This document shows positions 18,349-27,286 of a stretch of 64,000 nucleotides of DNA, piece by piece. How positions within the stretch are numbered: the stretch's first letter is position 1; each line of letters starts with the position of its first letter. The translations under genes and the position numbers were made by a program. This stretch comes from Gammaproteobacteria bacterium (GTDB lineage Bacteria; Pseudomonadota; Gammaproteobacteria; Pseudomonadales; Pseudohongiellaceae), in NCBI GenBank assembly GCA_030682575.1, contig JAUXNX010000031.1, forward strand, positions 124,001 to 188,000. The letters run 5' to 3'. The notes under the pieces are model-generated. The model was not told the origin of the DNA. It worked only from the letters and a program-made list of their open reading frames with translations, and searched no databases.

Positions 18349-20004
18349 TCATTGGACTCCTTCAGGTTTGCCGGGTGCAAGCTCACTGGCTAGCAGATCC
18401 GTCAGCAGCGCCTTCGCCAGTGCTTCAGCCACTTTGATTCCATCCACGCCAGCCGACAGAATTCCACCAGCATAGCCTGCTCCCTCACCTGCCGGATACA
18501 GACCGCGCAGATTGAGACTCTGCAGTGTCTCATGATCGCGAGTGATACGGACTGGCGACGACGTGCGAGTCTCCACTCCTGTAAGAATGGCATCGTCGCG
18601 ATCGAAGCCACGTATCTGTTTACCAAATTCCGGCAACGCTTCGCGAATAGCGTCGATGGCGTATTTCGGCAATGAAGGCGCCAGATCGCCCAGACGAACT
18701 CCAGGTTTGTAAGAAGGCTCGACTTCACCAAATTCTTTCGATGCTTTGCCACGCACGAAATCACCAACGAGTTGACCAGGCGCACAGTAGTCGTTGCCGC
18801 CGAGCTCATATGCGCGCGACTCCAGCGCTTCCTGCAATTCGATTCCTGCCAGTGGTCCACCTGGAAAATCTTCCACCGGATTGATGCCAACGACAATGCC
18901 GGAATTGGCATTACGCTCGTTGCGCGAATACTGGCTCATGCCGTTGGTGACCACGCGGCCTTCTTCGGAAGTCGCTGCCACGACGGTACCGCCGGGACAC
19001 ATGCAGAAGCTGTATACGGCACGACCGTTCTTCGCGTGATGCACGAGTTTGTAATCGGCGGCACCAAGGTCCGGGTGTCCCGCATACTTGCCAAGCCGGG
19101 CCTTGTCGATCAGCGACTGCGGATGTTCGATGCGGAAACCAATGGCGAATGGTTTGGCCTCGACGAACACCCCACGTCGGTGCAACATGCGAAACGTATC
19201 GCGGGAGCTGTGTCCCAGAGCAAGCACCACGTAACGACTGCGGATCACTTCGCCGTCGGCCAGCACCACGCCTTCAATGCGACCGTCATTCATCAGCAGA
19301 TCCGACACGCGACTCTCGAAGCGCACTTCGCCACCCAGCGTTCTGATCTCCTCACGCATGGTGGAGACAACGCCAGTCAGTCGAAACGTGCCGATATGCG
19401 GCTTGCTCACGAACATGATTTCTTCCGGTGCACCAGCTCGCACAAATTCATGCATCACCTTGCGGCCGTAGAACTTCGGGTCCTTGATCTGACTGTAGAG
19501 CTTGCCGTCAGAGAACAAGCCAGCTCCGCCTTCGCCAAACTGCACGTTCGATTCTGGCGTCAGTGTGTTCTTGCGCCACAGGGCCCAGGTGTCCCTGGTG
19601 CGGGTGCGAACATCACGACCTCGCTCCAGCACGATCGGTTTGAAGCCCATCTGCGCGAGTGTCAGTGCCGCAAACAGACCGCAGGGGCCAAAACCGATAA
19701 TGATTGGCCGCTCAGTCAACCCTTCAGGCGCGTGCCCCACGGGATAGTAGTTGGTGTCGGGAGCTGGTCGCACATTCCTGTCGTGGGCAAGCCGATCGAG
19801 GAGCTTCGCCTCATCGCGGACATCCACATCGACAATGTAGACGAAGGTGATTTCACTGTTTTTCTTGCGGGCATCGTAGCTGCGCTTGAACACAGTGAAG
19901 TCGAGCAGGTCGTCGGCGCTGATCCGGAGGCGGGCAACGATGGCCGGGCGCAGGGCGTCGGCGGGATGCCCCAATGGCAGGGCAAGTTCGGTAATGCGAA
20001 TCAC
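18349..20004 (-). CDS. FAD-dependent dehydrogenase (COG2509-like)
   Basis: A 551-residue flavoprotein. After an N-terminal ~100-residue domain with a ferredoxin-like pattern ([23 protein letters not shown]), the FAD-binding Rossmann motif appears as [19 protein letters not shown]. Other signatures are [41 protein letters not shown] and the C-terminal [15 protein letters not shown]. The family is widespread and uncharacterised; substrate unknown. It is co-oriented with the RNA methyltransferase, one base apart. Confidence 0.88.
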   Translation of the reverse strand: MIRITELALPLGHPADALRPAIVARLRISADDLLDFTVFKRSYDARKKNSEITFVYIVDVDVRDEAKLLDRLAHDRNVRPAPDTNYYPVGHAPEGLTERPIIIGFGPCGLFAALTLAQMGFKPIVLERGRDVRTRTRDTWALWRKNTLTPESNVQFGEGGAGLFSDGKLYSQIKDPKFYGRKVMHEFVRAGAPEEIMFVSKPHIGTFRLTGVVSTMREEIRTLGGEVRFESRVSDLLMNDGRIEGVVLADGEVIRSRYVVLALGHSSRDTFRMLHRRGVFVEAKPFAIGFRIEHPQSLIDKARLGKYAGHPDLGAADYKLVHHAKNGRAVYSFCMCPGGTVVAATSEEGRVVTNGMSQYSRNERNANSGIVVGINPVEDFPGGPLAGIELQEALESRAYELGGNDYCAPGQLVGDFVRGKASKEFGEVEPSYKPGVRLGDLAPSLPKYAIDAIREALPEFGKQIRGFDRDDAILTGVETRTSSPVRITRDHETLQSLNLRGLYPAGEGAGYAGGILSAGVDGIKVAEALAKALLTDLLASELAPGKPEGVQ

Positions 20005-20177
20005 GGCGTGGTCCTGGCCGGTGGCTCCGGCAGAGGTTTGAATTGGCAGGCATTGTACTCATCCGGGCGCTCATTGTCGCTTCTCCACACAACCATCACG
20101 GGCCAAGGCCGCTCCCACATGGACCTGCGAGCTGCTATGCTTCGCGTCCCGAACAAGTGCACCGAGCATCCCAACCC

Positions 20178-20798
20178 ATGGCCCGATCCAAGAGCAGCAA
20201 CCGCTGGCTGGAAGAACACGTCAACGACCCTTATGTGAAGAGGGCACAGGTGGACGGCTATCGCTCACGGGCCAGTTACAAGCTCATCGAGCTACTCGAC
20301 AAGGACAAGCTGCTGCGCCCCGGCATGACAGTGCTCGATCTGGGCTCCGCTCCTGGTGGCTGGTCACAGATCATCGCGCCGCTGCTTGGCAGCAAGGGCA
20401 AGCTGATTGCATCTGACATACTGCCCATGGACCCGATTCCTCACACAGAATTCATTCAGGGCGATTTCACCGAAGAGGAAGTCTTCAATCAGATCATGGC
20501 CGCGCTGAACGGCGAGAAAGCCGATCTGGTGATATCAGACATGGCACCCAACATCAGCGGCGTGGACGCGGCTGATCAGGCTTCCTCAATGTATCTGGTT
20601 GAACTGGCACTGGACATGGCGCGTCAAACCCTCAAGCCCAACGGCAGTTTTCTCACCAAGATATTTCACGGCGAAGGCTATGAACAATTCCTGAAGGATC
20701 TGCGTACCTGTTTCGACAAGGTGGTCGTGCGCAAGCCTGATGCTTCCCGCGCACGGTCTCGCGAAGTATATGTGGTCGGCAAGGGCTTCAAAGACTGA
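20178..20798 (+). CDS. rlmE: 23S rRNA (uridine-2552-2'-O) methyltransferase
   Basis: FtsJ/RrmJ heat-shock methyltransferase, 206 residues from ATG 20178 ([17 protein letters not shown]). The SAM motif is [13 protein letters not shown] and the K-D-K-E catalytic tetrad is complete: K35 (RASYKLIE), D121 ([10 protein letters not shown]), K161 ([10 protein letters not shown]) and E196 (SREVYVV). It methylates U2552 in the A loop during 50S maturation. It is divergent from the FAD dehydrogenase. The common ftsH neighbour is not present here. Confidence 0.96.
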   Translation: MARSKSSNRWLEEHVNDPYVKRAQVDGYRSRASYKLIELLDKDKLLRPGMTVLDLGSAPGGWSQIIAPLLGSKGKLIASDILPMDPIPHTEFIQGDFTEEEVFNQIMAALNGEKADLVISDMAPNISGVDAADQASSMYLVELALDMARQTLKPNGSFLTKIFHGEGYEQFLKDLRTCFDKVVVRKPDASRARSREVYVVGKGFKD

Positions 20799-20813
20799 CA
20801 TTCTGTCGCAAGC

Positions 20814-23414
20814 TTAGCTGCAAACTGCTTCTGTCTTGCCAGCGCTGTACAGCAGTTTTTCACACTCGGCAGCCGGCAGGGCGGGACTCATGAACCATCC
20901 CTGGATGGCGTCACACTGGCAAAGACGCAGAATGGCCAGCTGTTCGGCTGTCTCTACCCCTTCGGCAAGCACTTTCAGCCCGAGGCTGCGGGCCAGGCTG
21001 GCAAGCCCGCAGACAATGGCGGCATTCTTGGCATTGCTGTGCAAGTCGCGCATGAAGCTGCGATCGATCTTGAGGGTATGCAAAGGATACATCTGCAGGG
21101 AGGCGAGAGAGGAATACCCGGTGCCGAAGTCATCGATGGACACGTGCAGGCCCAATGCCACCAACTCGGACAGCACCTGCGCGACTACCTCCGGCTTGTC
21201 CATCAATGCTGATTCGGTCAACTCCAGCCCCAGACTGTGCGGATCTGCCCCGGTCTGCGTCAGTACTTGGTTGACCAATGACAGCAGTCTCTCTTCCTGA
21301 CGGAAATGCAGCGCTGAAATATTCACGGATATGCGATAAGAAAAACCCAGCTCTGCCCAGTCACGAATCTGCTGGCAGGCCTTGCGCAGCACCCATTCCG
21401 TCAACGGAATGATCAACCCGCTGCTCTCCGCCAGGGGAATGAAGACCTCGGGCGAAATCCACTCGCCATCCGGCCCCTGCCAGCGCAGCAAGGCCTCGAA
21501 ACTGCATATCTGTCCATCAGCCACACTGTACTGTGGCTGGTAGTAGAGCTCGAAGGTTTCCATCTTCAGCGCCTTGGCCAGTTGTTCCTTCAAGCGCAAT
21601 GCCTTCTGCATCGTCATACCAATGTCTTCATCGTAATAGCAGACAGCGTGGCGACCCATGGATTTGGCGCGATACATGGCGATGTCCGCATGGGACATCA
21701 AAGTCTCGGCATCCCGGGCATCCTGCGGGAAGCTGGCGACACCGATACTGGCCGTCACATGAAACTGGTGTCCACCAATTGAGAAGACCGGTTGCAGAGC
21801 GCTGATCACCTTGTCGGCAATGGCTGCTGTGGCCTCTTGAGAGCCAACCTCGACCGCCAGGATCACGAACTCATCTCCCCCGAAGCGAGCGACAGTGTCG
21901 CCCTGGCGCAATGTGCCGCCGATGCGCCCTGCCACCGCCACCAGCAGTTCATCACCGGTGCTGTGACCCCATCCGTCGTTGATGTCCTTGAAGTTGTCCA
22001 GATCGAGCATCATCAGTGCACAGCCGGACTTCTGCCGGGTAGCCTGAACCAGACAGCGATCCAGACGGTCCTGCAGCAGCGCCCGATTGGGGAGGCCCGT
22101 AAGCGCATCATGGGTGGCGCGATGCTGCATCGCCAACTCCATCTCGCGCCGCTCGGACACATCGCGAATGAAGGCAGTTATCTCAGTACCAGCGGTACCG
22201 CCATGTTTGCCCAGAGAAATATCCAACGGAATTTCGCTGCCATCCTTGCGCCTGCCGACCAAACCTCGAGACAAGGCCATCGGCCGTCCCGTCGGTGCAC
22301 GCATGTATGCAGAACGCAATTCAGCATGGCGCTCACGCATGGTGGCTGGCAGCAGCCTCTCCAGCGACTGCCCGAGCAACTCCGATCTTGAATAACCGAA
22401 CATGTGCTCAATCTGAGTATTCAATCTGACGACGCAGCCCGTGCCATCAACAGTCAGGATTCCGTCCGGAGCGTTCTCGAACAGATCTTCCTGACGACGC
22501 ACAAACAGATTCATGGCACTGTAGATGCGGCGCAGGCGCGCCAGCGGAAGAAGTTGTGCGCTGTCGAGGAAGATGGCTCGATAAAGATAGACGTAAGCGA
22601 TTGCGCTATAAAGGTGACCAACAATATTGCTGGGATGCTGCACGCTGGTGAAACTCATGGCGAACAGCCCCCCGATAGCCAGCAGAGCAATGGCAATCAT
22701 CAGCACGGCGATATTGTTCACCTGAATCCGCTCGCGTCGCCGCACGATGACCAGTAACGAGAGTCCATGCATGCCGATAATGAGGCCTTCCACTGCCAGC
22801 TTGAAACCGCTTCCTCCCGCTTCGGCCGTAAAGCTCGTGGGAAACCAGTTTGGGCGGTACTCAATCAGCAGGATGACTGAGAGCAGGAACAGGACTGTAG
22901 CCAGGAGAAACCAGAACCGCGAGTATTCGGAGGAAGAACGCAGCTCGTCCTGCTCCTGCGGCATCAGCACAAACCCCAGCAGCGCCACAGCCACGATGAA
23001 GTTCGCCATCAACGCGAACAACATTTCCTTGTGTGGATTATTCAGAGCGATGAACGCGGGCATTTCAGGGCTCGACAACAGGTGTCCGGCATTGAGAACA
23101 GCAACGGCAAGAGCCGCACAGGCGAGCAGCTCTGCGATATGGCTGCGCTGTGTGTCGAGTACCTGCCAGCCCACCACAAAGATGGTTGCGGCAACCAAAA
23201 CGCCAACCATCTCCAACAGCGAATGCACCCAGAGTAAATGGAAATATTGCGCGGGCAGCTGATTGGTGGCATTGAACCACGAGATTAGCAGCCAGACGGG
23301 CAGGGCTATCGCAATCAATACCAGTCCCATCCGATCAAACGGGGAGCGACCACCAAAACCGCGGCTGCTTAAAAGTATATAATCCGATCTGAGTTTTTTA
23401 TTGTTGTTGCCCAT
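20814..23414 (-). CDS. Membrane GGDEF/EAL protein with MASE3-like and PAS domains
   Basis: Cyclic-di-GMP turnover protein of 866 residues. The N-terminal ~300 residues hold about eight transmembrane helices with a HSLLEMVGVLVAATIFVVGW segment resembling a MASE3 sensor. A PAS domain follows (~315-430, LFENAPDGILTVD), then GGDEF (~435-600) with intact RFGGDEF and an RQGD inhibitory site five residues before it, then EAL (~615-855) with FEALLRW, DDFGTGYSSL and EGVET. Both catalytic signatures are complete, so it could act as cyclase, phosphodiesterase or both. The stop faces rlmE tail to tail. Confidence 0.92.
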   Translation of the reverse strand: MGNNNKKLRSDYILLSSRGFGGRSPFDRMGLVLIAIALPVWLLISWFNATNQLPAQYFHLLWVHSLLEMVGVLVAATIFVVGWQVLDTQRSHIAELLACAALAVAVLNAGHLLSSPEMPAFIALNNPHKEMLFALMANFIVAVALLGFVLMPQEQDELRSSSEYSRFWFLLATVLFLLSVILLIEYRPNWFPTSFTAEAGGSGFKLAVEGLIIGMHGLSLLVIVRRRERIQVNNIAVLMIAIALLAIGGLFAMSFTSVQHPSNIVGHLYSAIAYVYLYRAIFLDSAQLLPLARLRRIYSAMNLFVRRQEDLFENAPDGILTVDGTGCVVRLNTQIEHMFGYSRSELLGQSLERLLPATMRERHAELRSAYMRAPTGRPMALSRGLVGRRKDGSEIPLDISLGKHGGTAGTEITAFIRDVSERREMELAMQHRATHDALTGLPNRALLQDRLDRCLVQATRQKSGCALMMLDLDNFKDINDGWGHSTGDELLVAVAGRIGGTLRQGDTVARFGGDEFVILAVEVGSQEATAAIADKVISALQPVFSIGGHQFHVTASIGVASFPQDARDAETLMSHADIAMYRAKSMGRHAVCYYDEDIGMTMQKALRLKEQLAKALKMETFELYYQPQYSVADGQICSFEALLRWQGPDGEWISPEVFIPLAESSGLIIPLTEWVLRKACQQIRDWAELGFSYRISVNISALHFRQEERLLSLVNQVLTQTGADPHSLGLELTESALMDKPEVVAQVLSELVALGLHVSIDDFGTGYSSLASLQMYPLHTLKIDRSFMRDLHSNAKNAAIVCGLASLARSLGLKVLAEGVETAEQLAILRLCQCDAIQGWFMSPALPAAECEKLLYSAGKTEAVCS

Positions 23415-23637
23415 ACGTTTCTGACCTACATGACGCGAGAGTATCTGCTCTTACTTTGCGTTAATGCTTTTTGAAAACTCTCGCCACCCCTGGCAAGCAT
23501 CTAAAACAGCCAACGATCATCTGGCACCCTCAATCCCAAGGAAATCGGCAAACTTCGGCAATTACTGTAGGAAAAGACTGATTCGGCCTATGGGTAATAA
23601 CCCTCGATGGACCTTAAGGGGATGCCAACCTGCGGCA

Positions 23638-24273
23638 TCATGGCTCAACCAGATGATTGCGCAGAGCGTAGCGCACCAGCTCACTCACGGAGTCCAGCCC
23701 CATCTTCTGCATGATGCGGAATTTGTGCGTGCTGACGGTTTTGCCGGAAATGTACAGTTTTTCGCTGATCTGGTTGATACACAATCCTTTGGCCAGCAGC
23801 AGGAACACCTGCATTTCCCGCTTCGAAAGTCGTTCATGGGGTTCCTGACCCTGGGACTGCTGCTCACCGAACAGCATCCGCGCCCCCAGCTCCGGATGGA
23901 TGTAGTGCAGTCCCCTGGCACAGTGGCGAATGGCGGCGAGGATCATGTCGGGGTCGCTGTCCTTGGTCAGGTAACCGCTGGCTCCGGCGGTGATGGCACG
24001 ATTCACCATATAAGGCTCATTATGCATCGACAACACCAGTATTGGCATTTGTGGACGCAGCGCTCTCACCCTTCCTATCAGCTCCACACCTGTCGTACCG
24101 GGCATATTCAAGTCGGTCAACAGCAGGTCAAATCGACCAGACTCGACCTGGCGAAGCACTTCCCGGGCGTTCTCCGCCTCTGCGGCCATTTCCATGTCCT
24201 CCGCCAGGGCCAGAATACGATGCAAGCCCTGCCTCACAATCGCATGATCATCTGCTACCAGAATTCGAATCAT
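23638..24273 (-). CDS. NarL/FixJ-type response regulator
   Basis: A 211-residue regulator: receiver domain with acidic pocket DDH and phospho-acceptor D54 (LLLTDLNMPG), conserved S/T and K (VLSMHNE, YLTKDS), then a LuxR-type helix-turn-helix (LSKREMQVFLLLAKGL...ISEKLYISGKTVSTHKFRIMQKM). Layout resembles UhpA/GacA. It overlaps the upstream histidine kinase by 4 bases, so they are a cognate pair by position. Its targets are unknown; the divergent genes nearby are candidates only by proximity. Confidence 0.92.
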   Translation of the reverse strand: MIRILVADDHAIVRQGLHRILALAEDMEMAAEAENAREVLRQVESGRFDLLLTDLNMPGTTGVELIGRVRALRPQMPILVLSMHNEPYMVNRAITAGASGYLTKDSDPDMILAAIRHCARGLHYIHPELGARMLFGEQQSQGQEPHERLSKREMQVFLLLAKGLCINQISEKLYISGKTVSTHKFRIMQKMGLDSVSELVRYALRNHLVEP

Positions 24274-25970
24274 ACCCGTGTTTCCTGGTCTGATCTTGCC
24301 ACCACCAGTGGAATGCGCACACGGACACTGGTGCCGCCCCCTGGCTCAGCTTGAATGCAACTCGCCCCACCAAAAATCAGAACGCGTTCGCGCATGCCCA
24401 TCAGTCCGAAACCCGGATTCTCTCTGACTGCCTGCACATCAAACCCAACGCCATCGTCACGAATAATCATCGTGAACTCGCGACTGTCGCGCGCCATGGT
24501 GACTGTTACCTGCGTGGCAAAGGCGTGACGGGCCACATTGGTCAAAGACTCCTGCAGAATGCGAAACGCACTGATCGTTCGGGCCTGGTCCAGATGAAAG
24601 TCATCAACTTCAGTCTCCAGCATGCAGCGGACACCGGTACGCTCCTCGAAGCTCGACAGCAGCCACCGCGCTGCGGGGATCAGTCCCGCGTCCAACTCCT
24701 CCGGGCGGACGTTGGAGGCGATTTCACGGACAACCTTGATCGCTTTGTCGATATTGCTCTTCATCTTGCACAGTGCCAGGTTCAGCTCCGAATCAGTGGA
24801 CTCAACTCGCCTTCGCAACAGCGCTGCATCGAGACTCAACGCCATCAGCCAGTGGCCCATCTCATCGTGCAGTTCGCGGGCAATTCTGCCGCGCTCTTCC
24901 TCGCGGATTCGCTCGTTGTGGGCGGCCAGTTCCCGCACCATCTGCCGGGAGCGGACAAGCTCCAGTTCCTTCATCTTCATGTCCGTGATGTCCTGCACGG
25001 TGCCCAAACCGTTGCACATCTGACCGTCTGCGGAGAAGATCAGTTTCGCTCTCTCTCTCACCCAGCGTATCTCGCCTGCTACCACAATGCGGTGCTGAAT
25101 GTCATAGGGCCGACCACGCAGCGCGTCCTGCCAGCTGTTGTCAACCATCTGCCGGTCTTCCGGATGAACCGCGTTCAGAAAGAATTCGTAGGTCAGCGGA
25201 TCCGGCGTCGTGACGCCGAAAATCCTCCTGCACTCCTCCGACCACACCAGATCATTAGTGGTGACATCCAGGCGCCAGCTGCCCAAACAAGCCTGAGCCT
25301 GGGCCTGGGCCAGGTCCGACTCGCTCTCGCGCAGTTTCCGCTCGGCCAGCCGGCGTTCACTGATGTCCAGAACGTTCAGCACCAGATAACCCGTGGCCCC
25401 ACTTTCAGTGCGGACGCCACTGGCATCGATCAGCACCGGCAGAGTGCTGCCGTCACTGCACAGATAGTCGGTTTCAAAATGACAGTGTCCATGCTCCAGA
25501 ATAGTTTCAAACCTGAGCATCACCTCCTTCATCTTCCTGGGAGCAATGAAGTCTTTCAGGGAAAGTCCAAACAGCGTTACATATTCTCCACCATGCAGTG
25601 CGGCAAAGGCAGAGTTGAAGACAATGAGCTTATGGTCATAGGCACTGACCAGTGCGATCCCCCAGTGGGCCGAGAAAAACGCCTGGCGCCACTGCGAGAG
25701 CATGGCATCGGTTCTGCGTAACTGTTTCATCACCGCTGTGATGCGATACCAGGCAAGCGCAAGCGCAATCGTCACGGCACACAGCAGGAAAGCCACTGCA
25801 AATACAACATACCCCTGTTGCAACAGGGTAGCCGCGACCAGCAAGCCGATCACCAGCAGGGACGCCAAAGTGCTTACGAATGCCGACAGGGAATTTCGTC
25901 CGGGGTGAAGCATCCTCCAGATCAACTGTGAATCGTGGGCCGCCATCGGAGGAGGATTTTGGGGTTTCAT
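24270..25970 (-). CDS. Membrane PAS-PAS histidine kinase (HisKA_3, NarX/UhpB type)
   Basis: A 566-residue kinase. Two hydrophobic helices (~25-75) anchor it with almost no periplasmic loop. Two PAS/PAC units follow (~95-220, ending LVLNVLDISERRLAE; ~225-340, ending GLGTVQDITDMKMKE), then HisKA_3 with the phospho-histidine in ARELHDEMGHWLMAL, and a HATPase (FRILQESLTNVARHA, IIRDDGVGFDV, GFGLMGMRERV). The cue is probably cytoplasmic or membrane-linked since no extracellular domain is visible. It is coupled to the response regulator by a 4-base overlap. Confidence 0.92.
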   Translation of the reverse strand: MKPQNPPPMAAHDSQLIWRMLHPGRNSLSAFVSTLASLLVIGLLVAATLLQQGYVVFAVAFLLCAVTIALALAWYRITAVMKQLRRTDAMLSQWRQAFFSAHWGIALVSAYDHKLIVFNSAFAALHGGEYVTLFGLSLKDFIAPRKMKEVMLRFETILEHGHCHFETDYLCSDGSTLPVLIDASGVRTESGATGYLVLNVLDISERRLAERKLRESESDLAQAQAQACLGSWRLDVTTNDLVWSEECRRIFGVTTPDPLTYEFFLNAVHPEDRQMVDNSWQDALRGRPYDIQHRIVVAGEIRWVRERAKLIFSADGQMCNGLGTVQDITDMKMKELELVRSRQMVRELAAHNERIREEERGRIARELHDEMGHWLMALSLDAALLRRRVESTDSELNLALCKMKSNIDKAIKVVREIASNVRPEELDAGLIPAARWLLSSFEERTGVRCMLETEVDDFHLDQARTISAFRILQESLTNVARHAFATQVTVTMARDSREFTMIIRDDGVGFDVQAVRENPGFGLMGMRERVLIFGGASCIQAEPGGGTSVRVRIPLVVARSDQETRV

Positions 25971-26180
25971 ATTTGACTCTTATAACGGTCTATACAGGCA
26001 GCTGAAGAAATTAAAGGTTAATGACAGTAATACGATCTGGAAAGACGGTTAGATCTTTCCGCGTCACCAGTCAGCAACTTTCGAATTGGGTTGTCGGCAG
26101 AGATATGAGAATCCAACGCATCGGTAACTGACCAATGCAATCTTGAGGCTTGAGGAAGAATTTCACCGCGCATTTTGGTT

Positions 26181-26210
26181 TATTTATATTTATATTTATA
26201 TTTATATTTA
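26181..26210. repeat. Hexamer tandem repeat (TATTTA)x5
   Basis: Five perfect contiguous copies of TATTTA, followed by a partial sixth. It lies in the AT-rich island about 210 bases upstream of the histidine kinase start and 395 bases upstream of the STAS gene. Such arrays can change length by slippage. Confidence 0.9.
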
Positions 26211-26322
26211 TAGAAACTTGACGGCAGAACTTTCTCACAAATCTGGTTTCTGAACAGTCTGTTAATTGAAATAATTCTTACAAACCATGATTGAAATCAA
26301 TAAGAATCATCTTATTTATCTT

Positions 26323-26457
26323 TTATTCGTCTCTCATCAATTTCGATTCGTCGATGCCGTGCAATCCTTCCCCTACAATAAATAATCTTTTATTTATTAA
26401 ATAAGAGTAAATGCCTGCACCGTGTAGGAATATGACTACAGGAATGAAAAATATCAT
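26323..26457 (-). CDS. Possible 44-residue membrane miniprotein
   Basis: ATG 26457 is preceded by AAAGGA with a 7-base spacer, a good ribosome binding site. The product starts with a hydrophobic stretch (MIFFIPVVIFLHGAGIYSYL) and ends in a charged tail (GIDESKLMRDE), the shape of a single-span small membrane protein. The frame is open to a TTG at 26523. No family is recognised, and short open frames are common by chance in AT-rich DNA, so this is tentative. Confidence 0.3.
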   Translation of the reverse strand: MIFFIPVVIFLHGAGIYSYLINKRLFIVGEGLHGIDESKLMRDE

Positions 26458-26515
26458 GCGCGCATCCTTTAATTGGAGGTATTTGTTAAAGCTTGAAATG
26501 CCCGAGTCGATGTCC

Positions 26516-26539
26516 AGTGACAAGTGACAAGTGACAAGT
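26516..26539. repeat. Heptamer tandem repeat (AGTGACA)x3
   Basis: Three perfect copies of AGTGACA plus AGT, about 65-90 bases upstream of the STAS gene start. Position suggests it lies in or near the promoter of the chemosensory operon; a role as regulator half-sites or as a slippage tract is inference. Confidence 0.85.
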
Positions 26540-26557
26540 ATTTTTCCAGGATCAGCA

Positions 26558-26608
26558 ATGAGCTCAAAAAATAGTCACCTGCAACATTTCGAGGTCAGAA
26601 AACCATGA
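26558..26608 (+). CDS. Possible 16-codon leader ORF coupled to the STAS gene
   Basis: ATG 26558 follows AGGA with a 6-base spacer and opens a 16-codon frame (MSSKNSHLQHFEVRKP) whose TGA overlaps the STAS start as ATGA. The arrangement is typical of translational coupling. The peptide has no recognisable features, and the STAS gene also has its own GAGGT site, so this may be fortuitous. Confidence 0.25.
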   Translation: MSSKNSHLQHFEVRKP

Positions 26609-26886
26609 AGAATATTGTTCTACAGGACGCTGTTGATATCGGCACTTGCGATAATCTGCACGAACACATGCTGCAAGCTTTGCTGGAAGGCGACGAAATT
26701 TCTCTGCAGGCTGACCAAGTCAAGAAAGTTGATACCGCTGGCTTGCAACTGCTGCTGGTGTTCGCACAAGCGGCAAAGCTTCGCGGACTAAACGTAGAGT
26801 TTCACTCCGCTTCCTCAGCCCTGCGCAGCGCCACAGAGCGCATCGGATTGAGCGACACCCTGAACTCACTTATTACCTATAAATGA
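26605..26886 (+). CDS. STAS-domain protein, first gene of chemosensory cluster
   Basis: A 93-residue single STAS domain (anti-sigma-factor-antagonist fold). The phospho-site loop reads KKVDTAGLQLLLVFAQAA, with Thr in place of the usual Ser. STAS proteins can be phosphorylated partners of kinases or bind receptors. GAGGT lies 11 bases before the ATG. It heads the cluster on the plus strand, 32 bases before cheY, and a second STAS gene closes the cluster at 37161. Confidence 0.88.
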   Translation: MKNIVLQDAVDIGTCDNLHEHMLQALLEGDEISLQADQVKKVDTAGLQLLLVFAQAAKLRGLNVEFHSASSALRSATERIGLSDTLNSLITYK

Positions 26887-26918
26887 ACAACCCAACCCAT
26901 GCCTGAACGGACTATATC

Positions 26919-27281
26919 GTGACTAAAATTCTCGCAGTTGATGATTCCAATTCCTTGCGACAGATGGTGGTTTTCACATTGAAGCAATCCGGGTACGACG
27001 TTGTGGAAGCACGCAATGGCACAGAAGGTTTGCAAAAAGCCAAGGCAGGCCAAGTGGACCTTGTCCTCACGGATGTGAATATGCCAGAGATGGACGGCAT
27101 TACACTGGTGCGCGAGTTGCGTGCGCTGCCCAGCTATAAATTTACCCCTATTCTCGTTCTGACTACGGAAGCGGGGACCGACAAGAAACAAGAAGGTCGT
27201 GCTGCCGGGGCTACGGGCTGGCTCGTCAAGCCCTTCAGTCCTGATCAACTGATTGCCACAGTCAAACGCGTTCTCGGGTGA
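26919..27281 (+). CDS. cheY: CheY-like single-domain response regulator
   Basis: A 120-residue receiver without output domain. Acidic pocket DD (residues 8-9), phospho-acceptor D52 (LVLTDVNMPEMDG), conserved Thr in VLTTEAG and Lys in WLVKPF are all present. The start is GTG 26919. It probably accepts phosphate from the CheA next door; in the comparable P. aeruginosa cluster 2 the CheY is not thought to drive the flagellar motor directly. The stop overlaps the region of the cheA start. Confidence 0.92.
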   Translation: MTKILAVDDSNSLRQMVVFTLKQSGYDVVEARNGTEGLQKAKAGQVDLVLTDVNMPEMDGITLVRELRALPSYKFTPILVLTTEAGTDKKQEGRAAGATGWLVKPFSPDQLIATVKRVLG

Positions 27282-27286
27282 GTCGG

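Larger units (their letters stand above)
25971..26604. other. AT-rich, mostly non-coding island before the chemosensory cluster
   Basis: About 630 bases without a recognisable family gene, visibly far richer in A+T than the flanks, especially 26160-26460. It contains a perfect hexamer array, a heptamer array, a possible 44-codon minus-strand gene and a 16-codon plus-strand leader, all listed separately. It must contain the promoters of the histidine kinase (minus) and of the chemosensory operon (plus), but I could not settle on specific -35/-10 boxes. The composition suggests H-NS-like silencing or an insertion scar; both are inference. Confidence 0.6.

Noticed and set aside
18772-20238. 488-codon plus-strand open frame antisense to the FAD dehydrogenase
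   Set aside because: The minus strand encodes a clear flavoprotein; the plus-strand product has no recognisable motif and is His/Ala-rich in the way of shadow frames.
24351-25721. 456-codon plus-strand open frame antisense to the histidine kinase
   Set aside because: The kinase domains on the minus strand are unambiguous; the antisense product shows no domain or start signal.
26181-26539. CRISPR array
   Set aside because: Repeats are 6 and 7 bases, contiguous and without spacers; no cas genes.
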